Source: Numida meleagris
Taxonomy: Eukaryota > Chordata > Aves > Galliformes > Numididae
Length of the DNA: 64,000 nt
Direction: 5' to 3'
Assembly (NCBI RefSeq): GCF_002078875.1
Contig: NC_034415.1
Coordinates: 26,375,413-26,439,412 of the forward strand
The notes under the pieces were generated by a model that ran no database searches, was not told the origin of the DNA, and was given only the letters and a program-made list of their open reading frames with translations. Within the stretch, counting starts at the first letter, position 1. Each line of letters begins with the position of its first letter. The translations under genes and the position numbers were made by a program. Positions 12,012 to 24,705 of this stretch are shown here, in pieces.

Positions 12012-12032
12012 AAAAAAAAAAAAAAAAAAAAA
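12012..12032 (+). repeat. A21 homopolymer
   Basis: Twenty-one uninterrupted A residues. No target-site duplication or recognisable retrocopy body is visible upstream, so I do not call a processed pseudogene. Confidence 0.9.
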
Positions 12033-15000
12033 GCCTGAAATGCTAATTAGTTCACAAATTAACATTGATTTGATTTGATGTTGAATAAGGGTTTGCAGCT
12101 TATACTTATGAAGGAACTTCACTTTCAGGCATGCTCCGACACTCATGTTTTAAATAACACTGTGCAGCCTCTACCAGGTGCACAGGGCTTCATTATCTAT
12201 GTATAAAGTGGTATGACTTGCTCAAAATAAAATCAGGCACAGAGACTCCAGCACAATGTCATCCAGCAATACAATACCCTTTGGGACTGAGCTACCGAGT
12301 CGAAGCAGTGTAACAATCATCTGTCTCTGTGCTGCATCATGTTGGGGAAAAGTGAGCAGATCGCATTTCCAGCATCGTGCCCTTTTCTGTCGCTGATGTC
12401 AGCACTGACAGGTGAAAATCAAAATAGTAATGCAAATTCTAATACCATTTTGAACTCCTAAGGCATCTGCATGGAAATAACTCGGCTTTCAAAGAGCTCT
12501 GGTGGTTTCAGTCCCAAACCAGTCCCAATGAAAGCAGGGAAATAACACTCTTCCCATTCCGTCCTAATTCTGTTCATTTGAGGAGTGTTTTGACATTGAC
12601 TGAAACAGAGCAATGGCTTCACCTGGGGAAAATGAGAGAGAGGGGAGTTCAAAGGAGAATTTTTAAAGGGAGCTACTCAGGCTGGGACAGAGAATATGAA
12701 CATTAAAGCAGCTGCTCCAGCATTGGAACAGCGGCAGTGCTGAGGATTTCAGCTCCCGCTGCTGGAGCTGTGAATCCAGCCATGCACACAGGTCACCTCC
12801 TCTCCAAAAGGGGCTGTGAGAGGAGTTAATGGGGCTGGCAGCTGCCAGTCCTTCAGTCCTGCTAGCACCAAGTGCAGGAGTGCCCCTTTGGATCCAGTGC
12901 GCTCGAGCACTGCAAGTGAAGTCAAGCAGGTTGTGAGCAGCTCATTTAGTGGGTGGCCATGGTTTAACAAGAAGAACAAGCTCTGATCCAGGAAGGGGCA
13001 AGCTTTAAGAAGAACTGCTTTCCATCAATGGGGAAGCAAGATCCCTTAGTGTGCTGGTTGCCACAATTGCTCTGGCTACTTACAGGGAAAATATTTCAAG
13101 AGAAAAACAAGCTGAAGCACAGGAGAAACACCTCTATGCATTGGCCATGCCTGTGCTGCCAGAGGAGCACTCCTGAGTCTTGTAGAGATGGTGGAGCACA
13201 CAGCGGGTGCCACTGTCCTTCTCATCTGCTCTGCATTGCAAACTGGGTGCTGCCGCTGCAGGTGTGCCTGGCAGCAGAGCAGGTCCCTGTGACAAAACAT
13301 TCTGAAGTTGGTTTCTTAAAGGTGGTGGCCAGGGAAGGCCAAGTCAATGGGATGTGAAGACAGCAGTAAAAACAGTGCAGCTGATGGAATTGTTCACTCT
13401 GGTGAAGGGCGGGCTGCTTTGCCAGTCTGTGGCAGGGGCAGAAGATGCTATGGCTGCTGGCATGGAGGCTGACAGTCAAAGACAGAGCTGAGAAAAGCAG
13501 TATCAACTGGTTTGAAAAGTTCCAGCTTCCAGTACAACTAGAGATAGAGATAGAGAAAATACTTGAGATTACCTTGGTAGGGGAGTGAGAAATTAATGTG
13601 TTTATCTTCTGGATCAAAGAATGCACATAGCTGCAGAGGAGCAAAAGAATATAACTCATTATTAATTTCTATGATTCCAGGATCTCCTTATTTTCTCTGC
13701 AGGCTTGTGTTAGTATTTTCATTATCTTGTTTTCTGCAGCTTGTAAGCACGAACACCTATAAGCCTATCCCTTAATATTCAGGTCCAAATCCAAAGCTAT
13801 AACAGTAACCAAAACAGCCTGCAGACAGAAGTTTTGACAAGCACCAGGGAGCGGGGAGCTAGAAAAGCTCCATGTCCAAGAGGCATGAACCACAGAGTAA
13901 GGAATGCACTCATGACATGACAGTAGAGACACAATGCTTTCCTTTCTCAGCACTACAGAGAAGACCCATGAATCCAAGAGGATCAGTAGCAAGCTTTCTT
14001 ATAATTATGGTCTTCCCCAAAGTCTTAGGGGTGCAAGGTTTGTGTTTTCACGGCTTGAAAAGGCTCAGACATTCTGTAGCTTGGGCACAGAGAACAAGGA
14101 CCATCCACTGACCTGCAAGCCTCATCCCTTCTATTTCTTACCCACCTCAGTGCTCCTTCCACAACACATGTAGCTCTGTGGAAAACATGAGATTTTGTAG
14201 AGAAGTAAAAGAAATAAAATACAGCTTTATAAGAGTATGTAATGAAATCATATGACTTCCAACCAACGCTGTATCTAAACACAACGTTCTTGGTGTAAAT
14301 CCTATTTGAAAACATGCTCTCTAATTTCTTTATTCAAACATGACACTTATTAAGAAAACACGGACTGGGTCGAAAACTACTTTCAGTACAACAGAGCAAA
14401 TGTTTAGATGAGGACAACAGAATTCAGAGATTAATTTGTACTTGCCGGGATGGCAATCTAGATGCAAAATAAGCCTGACATTTTTGTTAATCACAGCTGA
14501 GGATTAATTTTATTAAACAATTTCACAGTTTTCCAGTTCGCTGAGTGCATTTTTTTCTGATAACTCCCCAAGAAGGAAAGTATTTTGTATCCAGCAACTT
14601 ACACCAATACATCGCTTCATTCGAGCAGCACTTGACCTGCATTGCACTTGCTCTCTTACAGTTCCATTTTTTTAACAGATTTGGTTTGAACTCATTGGCA
14701 TTACTTAACCTAGAAATCTATTCAGTTCACTTATACTGTTATGCACATAAGGTAATTGTTGAGTGTCACAAATGAATATCTACCAGAGATACCCAAAAAA
14801 AGTAAATAGAGGAGAGGAAGTCATTATTAAAAAGGTTAATTTTCTCAAATGCTGCTATCAGTTTGAATAGATAAACTCAGGACCTCTTGGTTGTTCCTTT
14901 TATGCAAAAACGTCAGCTTCCATAGATTGTTGCCCTTTATGCCCCATACTAAACATGCTACAATTGCATTATCATAAAACATTATGTAAAATAAAGTGGG

Positions 15001-18000
15001 ATTAACTTTCAATTATTTGGGTCAAAATTTATTCCAAATTGAAACCCATTCCCCTGCAGCAAATCGGGTCAAAGAATAAGAGCTCTCAAATGCAGGATTT
15101 GAGACCTTGGGCTGACCCACAGTCAGTGTCTTCTCAATGTGTGGCCTGCACCCATGGCTTACAGATGGCTCAGCCCATGTCAGGCTGGCTGTCACCTTAA
15201 TGCACACACAACCTCTTGCCCTGAGATAATTTCACATCTCTCAACCATTTTCAACACAAAGCGGCTCCATACCAACGGGAGGAACTGGAAGGCATCTGAT
15301 TTTTTCATTCAACACACACTACATATAATTGCTAATGCAGTAATAGCTGTTGCGTTAATAAACCGGACCAAATTACTAGGGAAACCTTTTCATTCTCTTC
15401 TCCCTAACCTTGCTGCAACGAGTCACTCCTCTGAGAGTGATCTACAGTTGTATTTTCTGCCAATAGACTCAGCCAGGACTGCAAAAGCTGTTATTTACTG
15501 GATGGTCACTGGAGATTTAAAAGTGAAGTAACCTTGGCTCTGATTCTGTATGTGCAGCACGGCTAGATTTACACCCAAGTAAACAATACACCAACCAGTG
15601 AGAATGATTTCCAATACAGAATAACAAAGTTGGCATCAAAATATACATACATCTGGCAAAGAGCAAACATGCATGATCCCAGTCGTGCTGGAAAAACAGC
15701 AATCTGAGTCGTCACCCGCAGCACTGAGCTCTCCTCTGAGATGAAGGAGTAACAACAAGCTGAGAGCAGTATGTCAGAGTTTCTATTGAAGCAGAGTTAC
15801 TATCTGAAGGGGAACACACTCCGTCCTCGGAACAGCACTGTCTGTACAGCATGGGATCAAATCCTGCTCGTCAGAATTCAGTGAAAGCAGTGGGAGCTGC
15901 GCAAAGGCAGCTCACAAAGTAATTCATGCACTGGAAGTCAGCTCCTTTTGTCCCCAGTGCACATAGCAAATAATGAAAGCAGGGTGGGGGAAAGGTTGCA
16001 TTTTCTTCTAGCAGATGCTGAACTGAACCCAGCTCTCCTCAGACAACGGCTAAGCATTTTTAGAATGTCAGTTCCCACAAACTGGGAGGCAAGAAGGAGA
16101 AGCAGAGGTGTTACTGTGCTCAGAATTTCAATCCTTCATGGGCCAGTGGAGAAGAGTCCCGACACATATCATCCTCTGGTTTAACTTGTGATCCTGGGAT
16201 AAGGGCAATACATCAGCAATTCTGTTTAAATTACTGGTGGACAGTCACCCACACAAGTGCCCTCTGCTTACAGGGAAAAGCAGCAGGACACCTCTGAGCT
16301 AGCAGATGACAGAACAGCTGCCTTTAATTCCTGCAGAAGGGGCTCTTCCCAAATTGGAAGGAGGTCAGCCATGGGATAGAGCACAAAAGAGCTTGTATTC
16401 ACACAGCTGTGGCCCCCAGGGCACCAGGTGCCTTAACCTTTGCAGGTGCACTTCTCTGTTAATCAGAAGTTTCATGATAAACCCAATTTTGAAGAAGAAT
16501 TAAAGCAGTCTGGTATTTGTGTAAGGAGCTTGGTCGTGTCAGTGCAGCTGCATCACCCTTCTGTCCTCCGACTGGCACTCTGCATATGAAGCCCCAAGAA
16601 ACCCTTCTTGAACTGCAGGATTAATAAGATTGCTGGCATTTTTAAATGTCAGTCAGTTTTTCCATAAGCTCTCTGTCTGTGGAAAAATGAGGGAGCCACA
16701 ATCCGTAATTGTCCAGCAGGGGCAGCTCTTTTTAATGAAAATGCTGAGGATTCATTTAGAGGATGCTCTGGAACGGACGTCTCTCTTGCTGCTGGCTGGG
16801 GGTTGCCCCCAGAGCTCTCCTCCAGCAGCAGCAGGGATGTCAGCCGAGCTGGCTGATAAGATTAAATGCTATCTTCCTCCCAGGGCAGGCATCAGAACCC
16901 CCACCTCCCCGGGGAGACTCGGCAATGAGAGTGCAAGGATCTCCAGGGCTAAGGAAACAAGGAGGTCAGTGACTTCTCCCTGACAAATCTCTGCCTTGGA
17001 GGCAGCCCTACATGGATGCACTGCTGCCCCTTGTACTGGTGTTGCTCTGGCAGTGGAGGTGCTGAAGCAAATGTGCTTTTACTGCTTTCCCAAATACTGT
17101 GGGAATGGTAAAGAGAAAAGAGGAGAGTAAATTCTGCTGGATCTTTAAGTTTCAGCTTGGAATTCATGTACTGAGATTCTACATGCGATGCCACGGTGTT
17201 AGATGTACAGCTCCTCATCACTCTGATCAAATTGATTACTCTGAAACCCCCAACTGTTTTAGAGAATTCCAGCCATATTTAAAATATATATGTATTATCT
17301 GATAATTGCAAATGCTTTCTATTAGTTTTCTTGTGGAGTACTTGTGAAAGTGACACCACCAAAGGTCTCAAAGCAGCCTGTCAGATTACAGCTCGCTCCG
17401 GCAGGGAGACGCGTTAAGAAAATAATCTAACCTTTAAATTCCTCTTGTTCCTCTTGTTTTCACATTTCAAACACTCAGGAAGGAAGAAAAGCAGGCAAAC
17501 AGCAAGAAACGGAGAGCATTGTTCCACCGTGTGTCCACATTCATGGCAAATACGGACATAGATTAATGAACTGAAAAAATGCTCCAAAAGAGTCGGGACT
17601 GTTAGAAGCAAATATGTATTCAAAGTCAGCTCAGGCTCTGCTGCTAATCCTACAGCCACAGGGGTCCCTACCTGAGTAGGGATATGCTGGTCTTGATTGC
17701 TCGTGTGACCTTTCTGCCTGCTCCAGTGCCACATGGTGAGCAGAACAAGCTGCTCTTGCGCTGCATGAAAGCTGCAGGGTTAACCCTGGAGGCAATCAAC
17801 ACATTTCATCCCTGGCACGGCTGCAGTAGAGTACATCACATGCCGCTGCTGGTTCTCAGGAAACTCTCCACAGTTCTTAATTTACATATGCACAGATTAA
17901 TGACCCTTATAATTTTTATTCTGATAAATGGACGAGCTCTTGTAATACATGAAAATTTCAGTTTTCACATTCATTTCTGGCTTAAATCCTTCCAAATGAG

Positions 18001-19755
18001 CACAGAGAAGCAGCATGGCTGCATGTGTAAAAGAAACCACAGCCTTCAACCCTGGGCTCTCGGAAAAACCTGGGCAAGGGACAGAAATCAAATGGCCTCC
18101 CTTTGAGTTCCAGAGAAACTTTTAATCAAATCTGTGTTCGTTAATTAAGTTGACTGCTTTTAATATAAAACTCAATGGGAAAAGGAAATTTGACTCGGTG
18201 GTTACCGTAGTCACCTTCATGGGATCTGGCAAATCAACCTTGCTTGTGTTCTCACACCATGAACAAATTGTCTCCTACTCAGACTAACTCCTTGAGCATA
18301 ATATTGGGGCCAACAAATTTTCTACAGAAATACAACTGAAGGAAGTCTACCCCGAGGACAGCTCTCCTTCACTTAGCTATGATAATTCTGCAACGCTTCA
18401 TCTCTGCTGGGAGCTTAGTCCATGAAAGCTCTGTCCGTGTATGGGGAAAACAAAGATCTTCATCTCCTTTGTCAGATAGGATAAAAACTAAGTGTCCGTG
18501 TCTCATTTCATAAAGCCAATGCTTTTACTCTTTGCCTGTATATGTATGCAGAAAGAGGTTGTGCAAGGCTCCTACAACAGTGATGTTAGAGCTAGCTTGT
18601 TGCTATTCATTGCATTTTGAGCTTTTCCAGTATCCCCAGCAGCATCTCCCTGTTCAACTGACTGCTACAGCACCTAGAGAAAAGAGGAATACACAAAAAG
18701 CCCCGAAGGAAGCTGTTTAGAGACAAGACAAAGCAGAAAACATATAGAAAATACAAAACATTTCTGGTTTTCTATTTAGGAATACACTGTCCCTATTTAC
18801 AGCCCGAGATTGCAGCAATGATTGCTAATAGGCTTCTGTGAAGAGTAAAAAATTACGTTGATTAGTTTCCAGCAGTGCCATTTGCCTTTTCAAAAGAGCC
18901 TGAAGTAAAATGAGTGTGAGAGCTTGACCATGCTGTGTGAAGAAAAGAAAGCAAATTCCACAGCACGCTGGGGAACCAGATACAAAACCAGTACCTGTGA
19001 CAAGGGCACCCAGCTGCGTACATGTGCGCTGGGCAGCGTGTTTCCTCTGTGCAAACTCTTACCTATATTTATTGTTCATTTTAACCTAGGAGGGTTTGTA
19101 ATAACCTTTACCTCCTTCTAAATGCTGCTAGCAAAATCTGCTGGTCAAATGGTCAAATGCTTAATGCAAAACCACTTCTTGCCAATAGCGAAATGCTAAA
19201 TGCAAATAAACCTACTGCTCCTGCAATCCTGCCTCAAAGAGACAGATTGATATTAATTCTTCCTAAGATGCAGGGGAAATTGATAAAAGAGATCTCTTCT
19301 GTTTATCCCCGACATATTTTCACTTCAGTCACATATTACTGACTCTTCGCTGGCAGAACTGGAATAGAAACTCTGCTAGACTGATGCCAGGGAAGAGGAT
19401 GCTGAATGCTTCCCAAAGAGAATGCTGTCCTTTCACAGTTCAGCCCAAAGAAAAGAGGTTGAGAACATGGTTTGGGAGCTGACAGAGGACTTGCAGGATA
19501 CAGAGCCATGACAATCTCACGTGGCTCTAGATGCACAACCACAAACTTTATTTCAGAAGTCTTAATCGGTCTTCCAACCTTGACTCTTTTGAAGCATCTG
19601 CTCTGTGGTCTCTCTGTGACAAAACCTCATCCTCCACAGAGCACAGTGGGACAATCCTGAATCAGCTGGGGGGCCAGGCACCTGTCAGCAATGCCACCAC
19701 AGCATCAATTCCCGTCCAAATGATTGTGCTTAACAGACAGTCTTCCTACACTGTG
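12033..19755. other. Non-coding unique sequence
   Basis: About 7.7 kb without a supportable gene. Relatively GC-rich patches at about 12700-13480 and 16740-16980 carry overlapping open frames on both strands. The largest are 13222-13659 minus (145 codons), 13028-13357 plus (109) and 17684-18106 plus (140). None contains a domain, signal peptide or family motif I recognise. An ATGCAAAT octamer lies at 12430-12437 and another at 19200-19207. Confidence 0.5.
15848..15908. mobile_element. Possible degraded vertebrate MITE fragment
   Basis: The block 'GATCAAATCCTGCTC' followed by 'AGTGAAAGCAGTGGGAGCTG' resembles one arm of the old palindromic MITE-like repeats common in turtle, crocodile and bird DNA, as I recall them. 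The match is short and from memory. It could be chance. Confidence 0.25.
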
Positions 19756-19975
19756 GACACTGTTTTCTTTGTTATCACATGGGAAACCCCAGCTCAGGTC
19801 TTGAACCAGTGACTGAGCACCTGGTGGGAAGGCAGGGCCAACCCAGGGGAGCTCAGGTGCCAGCAGTGCAGGATCCACCTCTTTCCAGACCTCATTTAAG
19901 GGTTGGCAGTGGAGGCAAGAGTACTTTGTCTGGTGATGTCTGCCTACCTGAGGGCTGTGTGGGCCTTCTGAGATA
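19756..19975. repeat. Unclassified interspersed repeat, copy 1 of 2
   Basis: This segment shares ordered blocks with 52560-52830: a TGGGAA start, 'GAACCAGTGACTGAGCACCT' against 'GAACCACTGATTGAACACCT', a GGGAGC(T)CAGGTG-like block, and CCTCATTTAA followed by a GGCAGTGG or GCCACTG stretch. A further shared TTGCTATT block lies downstream, near 20005 and 52790. The shared order over about 200 bases makes common descent more likely than chance. I could not assign it to a named family. A 119-codon minus-strand frame (19705-20064) overlaps it and is not considered a gene. Confidence 0.55.
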
Positions 19976-21770
19976 AGCAGAGTCTTTCCCTTTTTTGCAC
20001 CTATTGCTATTACATCCAAGCAGGCTATCTTGCTTCTCTTACATCTTGTAACCATCACCTGCACAAGAGGAAGACTTTTGCCTTATGCAAAAGAGACATG
20101 CCCTTTGCTTGCAGTAAGGAAAAGCAAGTGAACTCTGGCCCAAAGCTGGTACAACAGGAGGACTCCTCTTTCCTGATGCTTCTTTGTCTCTCAGCAGTGT
20201 GAAGGTGGACAGAAAATACATGCAGCACCCTGCTGTAGCTCTCTTTTTCCTCACCTGTTACTTCATCTTTTACTTTCAGCTGACCTGTGCAGATAGCAAA
20301 GAGCTGAGAGTGGAGGCAAGTATGGAGGACGCTCTACTCCATGAGGAAATACAGTACTTCCATGGAAGGGCTAAAGCAAAGCTGAGGATGGAACGAACAA
20401 ATCTCCCAGGACTAACAGCTCTGGTTTAAGAAGGAACGAAGCTGTTGTCCTCCTCTTTGCATTGCCATGTGTATGGTTGTCTGTCTGAGTCTTTGCTTTT
20501 GATTCTTGGCACTACCAAGTACACTTTTGTAATAGACCTCTACGAATTGTTGCCTTCACGCACACACACTTGAAATATCAGTCTATTTTCCAACCTACTA
20601 TCCCTGCCTAGCAAGTTAGTTTGACAGGCAGATTGACAAAAAAGTAAAGCAGGGTTTTTCATGCCTGCCTACACACCAGTCACTTCCAAGCTCTGGAGAA
20701 AGGCATTTGATACCTGCTCTGTGGATCTGCCTCCTTCCACAGGGTAATGCCCTGGAGACAGCTGATGCATCTATTTTGCTCTTACCTTGTCCTTCACATC
20801 AGTGGTGTACAGTCTTGGGTGTTTTTGAGTTATCTCTGGAAAGGGTGCACATATACAAACGTAAACACACACCTGCAGTTATTGACCTAAATTCTCCTTA
20901 ATTCTCCCAGATAAATGTATGCTTTCAGTCTGACTTTCAAAGGTAACTTCTCTTTAAAGTTGCATTTGCATTCATGAACAATTGAACACGAGACTCCGGT
21001 GTCTGTGCTTACAGCCACATTACCCGACTTGGGCCCTAATACTGTGGCAGGGAACTAGGCTCAGTTGATGTTTCATTATCTGGAAAATCAAACAAAGCAG
21101 TGCATGCAAAATTAGCTAAAAGAAAACAAGAGTCTGGATATGCATCGCATGCTTGATCTAAATTGCATAGCCAGGACCAAGAACTTTTAGAAGTCCGTAA
21201 GAAAAGATTACAACTGAATTATCTTCAGGGAGATTTAGGGCTTAGGGCTCCCTGCTTCTAGAGAGAGAAAAGAAAAGCCATTTATCCTGGCTGGTCAGGA
21301 CCACTTAGGGGTGCAGAGATCAAAATGACAGTGAAGCATGTGAAGACAGAAAGCCCAGAGACCTGAGAGCTGTGTGTGCTGACTGTTGCTGCTGCTCCTC
21401 TTATCTTCGTAGATATGTTTGTTCAGGAAATAAGCAGCCAACTGAATCTCCATTTAAGAATGAAATCAGCATGTTTTCACATCTGATTGCCAGTACCCAA
21501 GCAGCCAGACTCTAATTTTGAACTTAAATAGGACTGGCCTGTCTTCAGGATTTCTGAAGTGCTGGGCAACAAAGATAGCCAGTGTGTCAGGAGGCCAAAC
21601 CCACAGAGCTCCTGGAGTTAACAGATATGTGACTTAGGCAGCCTGTGCTGGAGTCCTATCACCAAACCACTTTTGGTAGGGTTATGAGTCATGTATTTTT
21701 AGGGGAAGAAGGATGCCTGTTTAAGTGGTGCTTCCTCTGTGAAATCAAAGGTGGCTTTTGCAGATGTTGA
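19976..21770. other. Non-coding sequence
   Basis: No gene is supportable. An open frame at 20184-20429 plus (81 codons) has a hydrophobic stretch followed by charged residues, but no family resemblance. An octamer plus SOX-like pair lies at 20964-20982. Confidence 0.5.
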
Positions 21771-21860
21771 TCTTTGCTCTCCCCGTTCAATTCTGCCATC
21801 TGCAAAATGGGAATAACGCTTGTTCTGCAGGGAGATGACGCATCTAACGCACAAAGACCA
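21771..21860 (+). mobile_element. MIR-like SINE fragment, 3' half
   Basis: The block 'CTGCCATCTGCAAAATGGGA' followed by ATAACGCTTG matches the well-known MIR segment 'CATCTGTAAAATGGG' plus ATAATA in sense orientation. The sequence after it also follows the MIR order, with an AGGGAGATGA-like block. MIR is an old amniote tRNA-derived SINE. Only a fragment is visible and the edges are approximate. Confidence 0.5.
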
Positions 21861-22780
21861 ACACCGTGGCTACTCTACATACCAGGCCACTCCAAGGGTG
21901 AAATATGCCTGAAAGTAAACACTCCTTTCTGAAAACATTCATTAGCAGTGCTTAGTCTTAGGAAATCTCTGTGGCCATATGGGCTCCAATAGCCTTATTA
22001 ATCTACTTCATTAGTACCAAACAGAAAGTCACATTTATTAGGCTGGAATTCTTATTTTAAAACAGCAAGAGCTTCCCTTCTCCAGTCTGCACTTCTGCTT
22101 GCAAGATTCTCTTTCTCATGACCCATGTCCTTACACCTCTTGCTAAGCATCTTCCCAACTTCTCTGATAGTAGGTTGACACCTAATTTCATTCAACTCTC
22201 CTTTTCTAATGCACGTTGTCAAACATGTTTTCCCCTGCAGCAAAGCTCAGTCATAAATTCATCTGGAACTTTTTACACTGCTGTTGCATTTGCATGCTAA
22301 TCAGCAAAGTCTTCGTCTCCCAGCCCAGAAGAGTGATCAAGCTGCAGGCTTACAGAAACCCTTGGCTTGCAGGGTTAGGAAGCCTTTATTGCTCTCTGAG
22401 CTTCATTTAATCTATCAGGATTCACATCTGGCCTCTAACCTCATTTACCCCCTCTCCTCCAGTCCTGGCTAGGATCACAGTTTGACCTCTCCAGGTCAAT
22501 GCCATGGATTTTCTGCCTCCAGATGTTCCTTTCTATTCCCCTGGGCTAAGACTGGTTACTATACGGATGAGATTGGATTTCTCAACTCATGGGCATAGCA
22601 CTGAAAAGAAATGACCATTTTAATAACTATTGCTCACTCATGTTAAAGTGACGATATCATTTTACCATCATTCAGGACTCTTGTAGAGCTTGGCACTTAC
22701 TGAGCTTAACAAAAAACCTTTTGATCGGTTCTAACTAGTTGATAAATACATATATACACAGGTGGATGCAAAAGCCATTT

Positions 22781-22820
22781 ATTTGCATGAGATTAATAAA
22801 CGCTTTGTTCTATTGTTCTC
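22781..22820. promoter_or_regulatory. Putative POU octamer plus SOX-like motif cluster
   Basis: ATTTGCAT (22781-22788) is followed within 15 to 25 bases by CTTTGTTC (22803-22810) and ATTGTTCTC (22812-22820), with a TAATAA between. POU and SOX proteins bind such sites together in enhancers. The motifs are seen directly; regulatory function is inference and could be chance in AT-rich DNA. Confidence 0.25.
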
Positions 22821-24647
22821 AAATTTAACCTTTTTGCTGATAGAAATCCTTTAACATGCTTAAAGGGAAAATTTCCACATCCCTAATATAAACATTGCCT
22901 GATTTCAGTTCAGTAGCAAATGTTTGTGTTTGGTTTTCTTTAAGTGTTTTTGCCAGTTACATTCAACCACCATTAAGCAGCACTTTAAAATGTATTTGAA
23001 GTAGTCACGTCCAGCCATAAGTTTCACAGATACTGAGTTCAAATTACAAGATTTGAACACTGATCAGAATTTGTCAAAGACCTCCACCTTCCAAATTATA
23101 GCTCAGGCCCATCTTCAGCACAACCTCAAGGTGGTCCAGCAATCAAGCTGAGGTGGGCTTGGGTTTCTTGAGTTCCTGTCTTTCCCTTGCTAGAGATTTC
23201 TGTCTGGTCTTGACAAATTCAGGCAGGGTAACGTTCCCCTGTCCTACCTTCAGGTACCGAGGAGTTAGCAGCCACAGCCTCTGAAAAGAAATTCATTTGC
23301 CACCAGTTCTCCCTCTGGAGATGTCAATTCCTTCTCATTAACTATAAAGGACACCTGCAGGTCTCAGGTAGATATAAACCAGTAGATGCTTAGATCCAGT
23401 GGAATGAATCCCACCTTCACACACCAGTCTCCTCTGACAACATGGTAATGTTGGCTTCCTACCAGCACGCTGCAAAGGATCCATAGCTTAATGAAAAAGG
23501 TGGGTTTAGATATTTCTTTGCTGTGGACTTCCACTTAACCTACTCCATCTACAAATGAAAATAATGTTCAGAAATAGCACTGGAGAAAAGACGGAGCACT
23601 GTAAGCATCAGTTTAAGTTTTCCTTCTATTCTGCTGGAGAAAAATGTTTGCTGACAATAAAGCCATGTACTCCCCTGGGTGAATGTAGTTCCAGCTCTGT
23701 CTGTTGAGACTGACAAAAAGATGATTACTTGAGATCCTGCCCTTTGTGGTGTGGACGTATGGGACAGGGATTAAAGTCACTGAGCTCATTTGACATATAA
23801 GAGACCACTTCCACCTTGGAAAATGGTAACAGACACCATCTGATTGCTTTCAAGCCAGCTGCCTTTAGGGGGAAAGTTAGCGTGATCTGCTTCTGGTGAT
23901 TTCACAAACACGGCCATTTAACAAACAGGTTTGTAATTGCAGCAGGACTGAAGAGACACGAAGTCTCCTGCATGAAAAAAATGAAATCTTTAAAACACTG
24001 TGATTTTACAGCAGCAATGGTAAAGTTAGAACAGATCCATCTTAATAGACATTTTCCCTTGATGCGTGTCAAAAATAGCTTTTGCTGCTAATACATTTTT
24101 GTAAGACTTTAAAGGTGACTTCCACAGTTGCTGTCCTAGATCACTTCTTCCCCTTTCGTGATTTCTGAGAATTGAAGCAGACGCCATGCTAAGTAAGGAT
24201 TGTTAAGCAACACTCACAAAAACCAACAAACTGATCACACAAAGGACCCCAGGCTCTGAAAGAACTTAGACCAGACACAGGCCCTGAAAATGCCCATGAC
24301 AGCCATGTCTTTCCTCTCCTCTGATGCAAGAACTCCCATTGTCAGCCTTCCAAATAGGAAAATTTGAAAATGGTTGCTTGAGGTTTGAGAGCTGGTAACC
24401 CCAGGGTAGCATGGGACTCCTAAGTATTTCTTCATGTGTTTTTAATCCCAGCAACTGACAGCCTTAACTGGTGTGTAAAAGCTAATGGACCTCAGTAGGC
24501 ACCCAGCTGAAATAATAACCATCCCTTGAATATAAAAAGCAGAAACTCAGAGCATCTATAACAAGTGATTTACCTTGAAAATAAGGATTCATGCAATTAG
24601 AATGCTTTTTTATCCCCACACAGCAGACCTCCATCCATAAATACAGT

Positions 24648-24705
24648 GGGCCTAATTCTGCTTTCAGTTACTTAATCTGTCAAGCTCAGTGGACTGATAC
24701 GGGTA
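24648..24705. mobile_element. Possible half copy of palindromic MITE-like repeat
   Basis: GGGCCTAATTCTGCTTTCAG followed by TTAC closely resembles the left arm of the MITE-like relic at 48051, which reads ATTCTGCTTTCGCTTAC. A CTCAGTGGA block downstream resembles the centre of the same element as I recall it. Only one arm is recognisable. Confidence 0.35.

Noticed and set aside
12012..12032. Poly(A) tail of a processed pseudogene
   Set aside because: No coding-like body or flanking target-site duplication is visible upstream.
13655..13680. CR1 3' end suggested by TTTCTATGATTCC
   Set aside because: Only about 13 bases match and the upstream CR1 sequence is absent.
19705..20064. 119-codon minus-strand frame
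   Set aside because: It overlaps an interspersed repeat that has another copy at 52.6 kb, and it shows no family motif.
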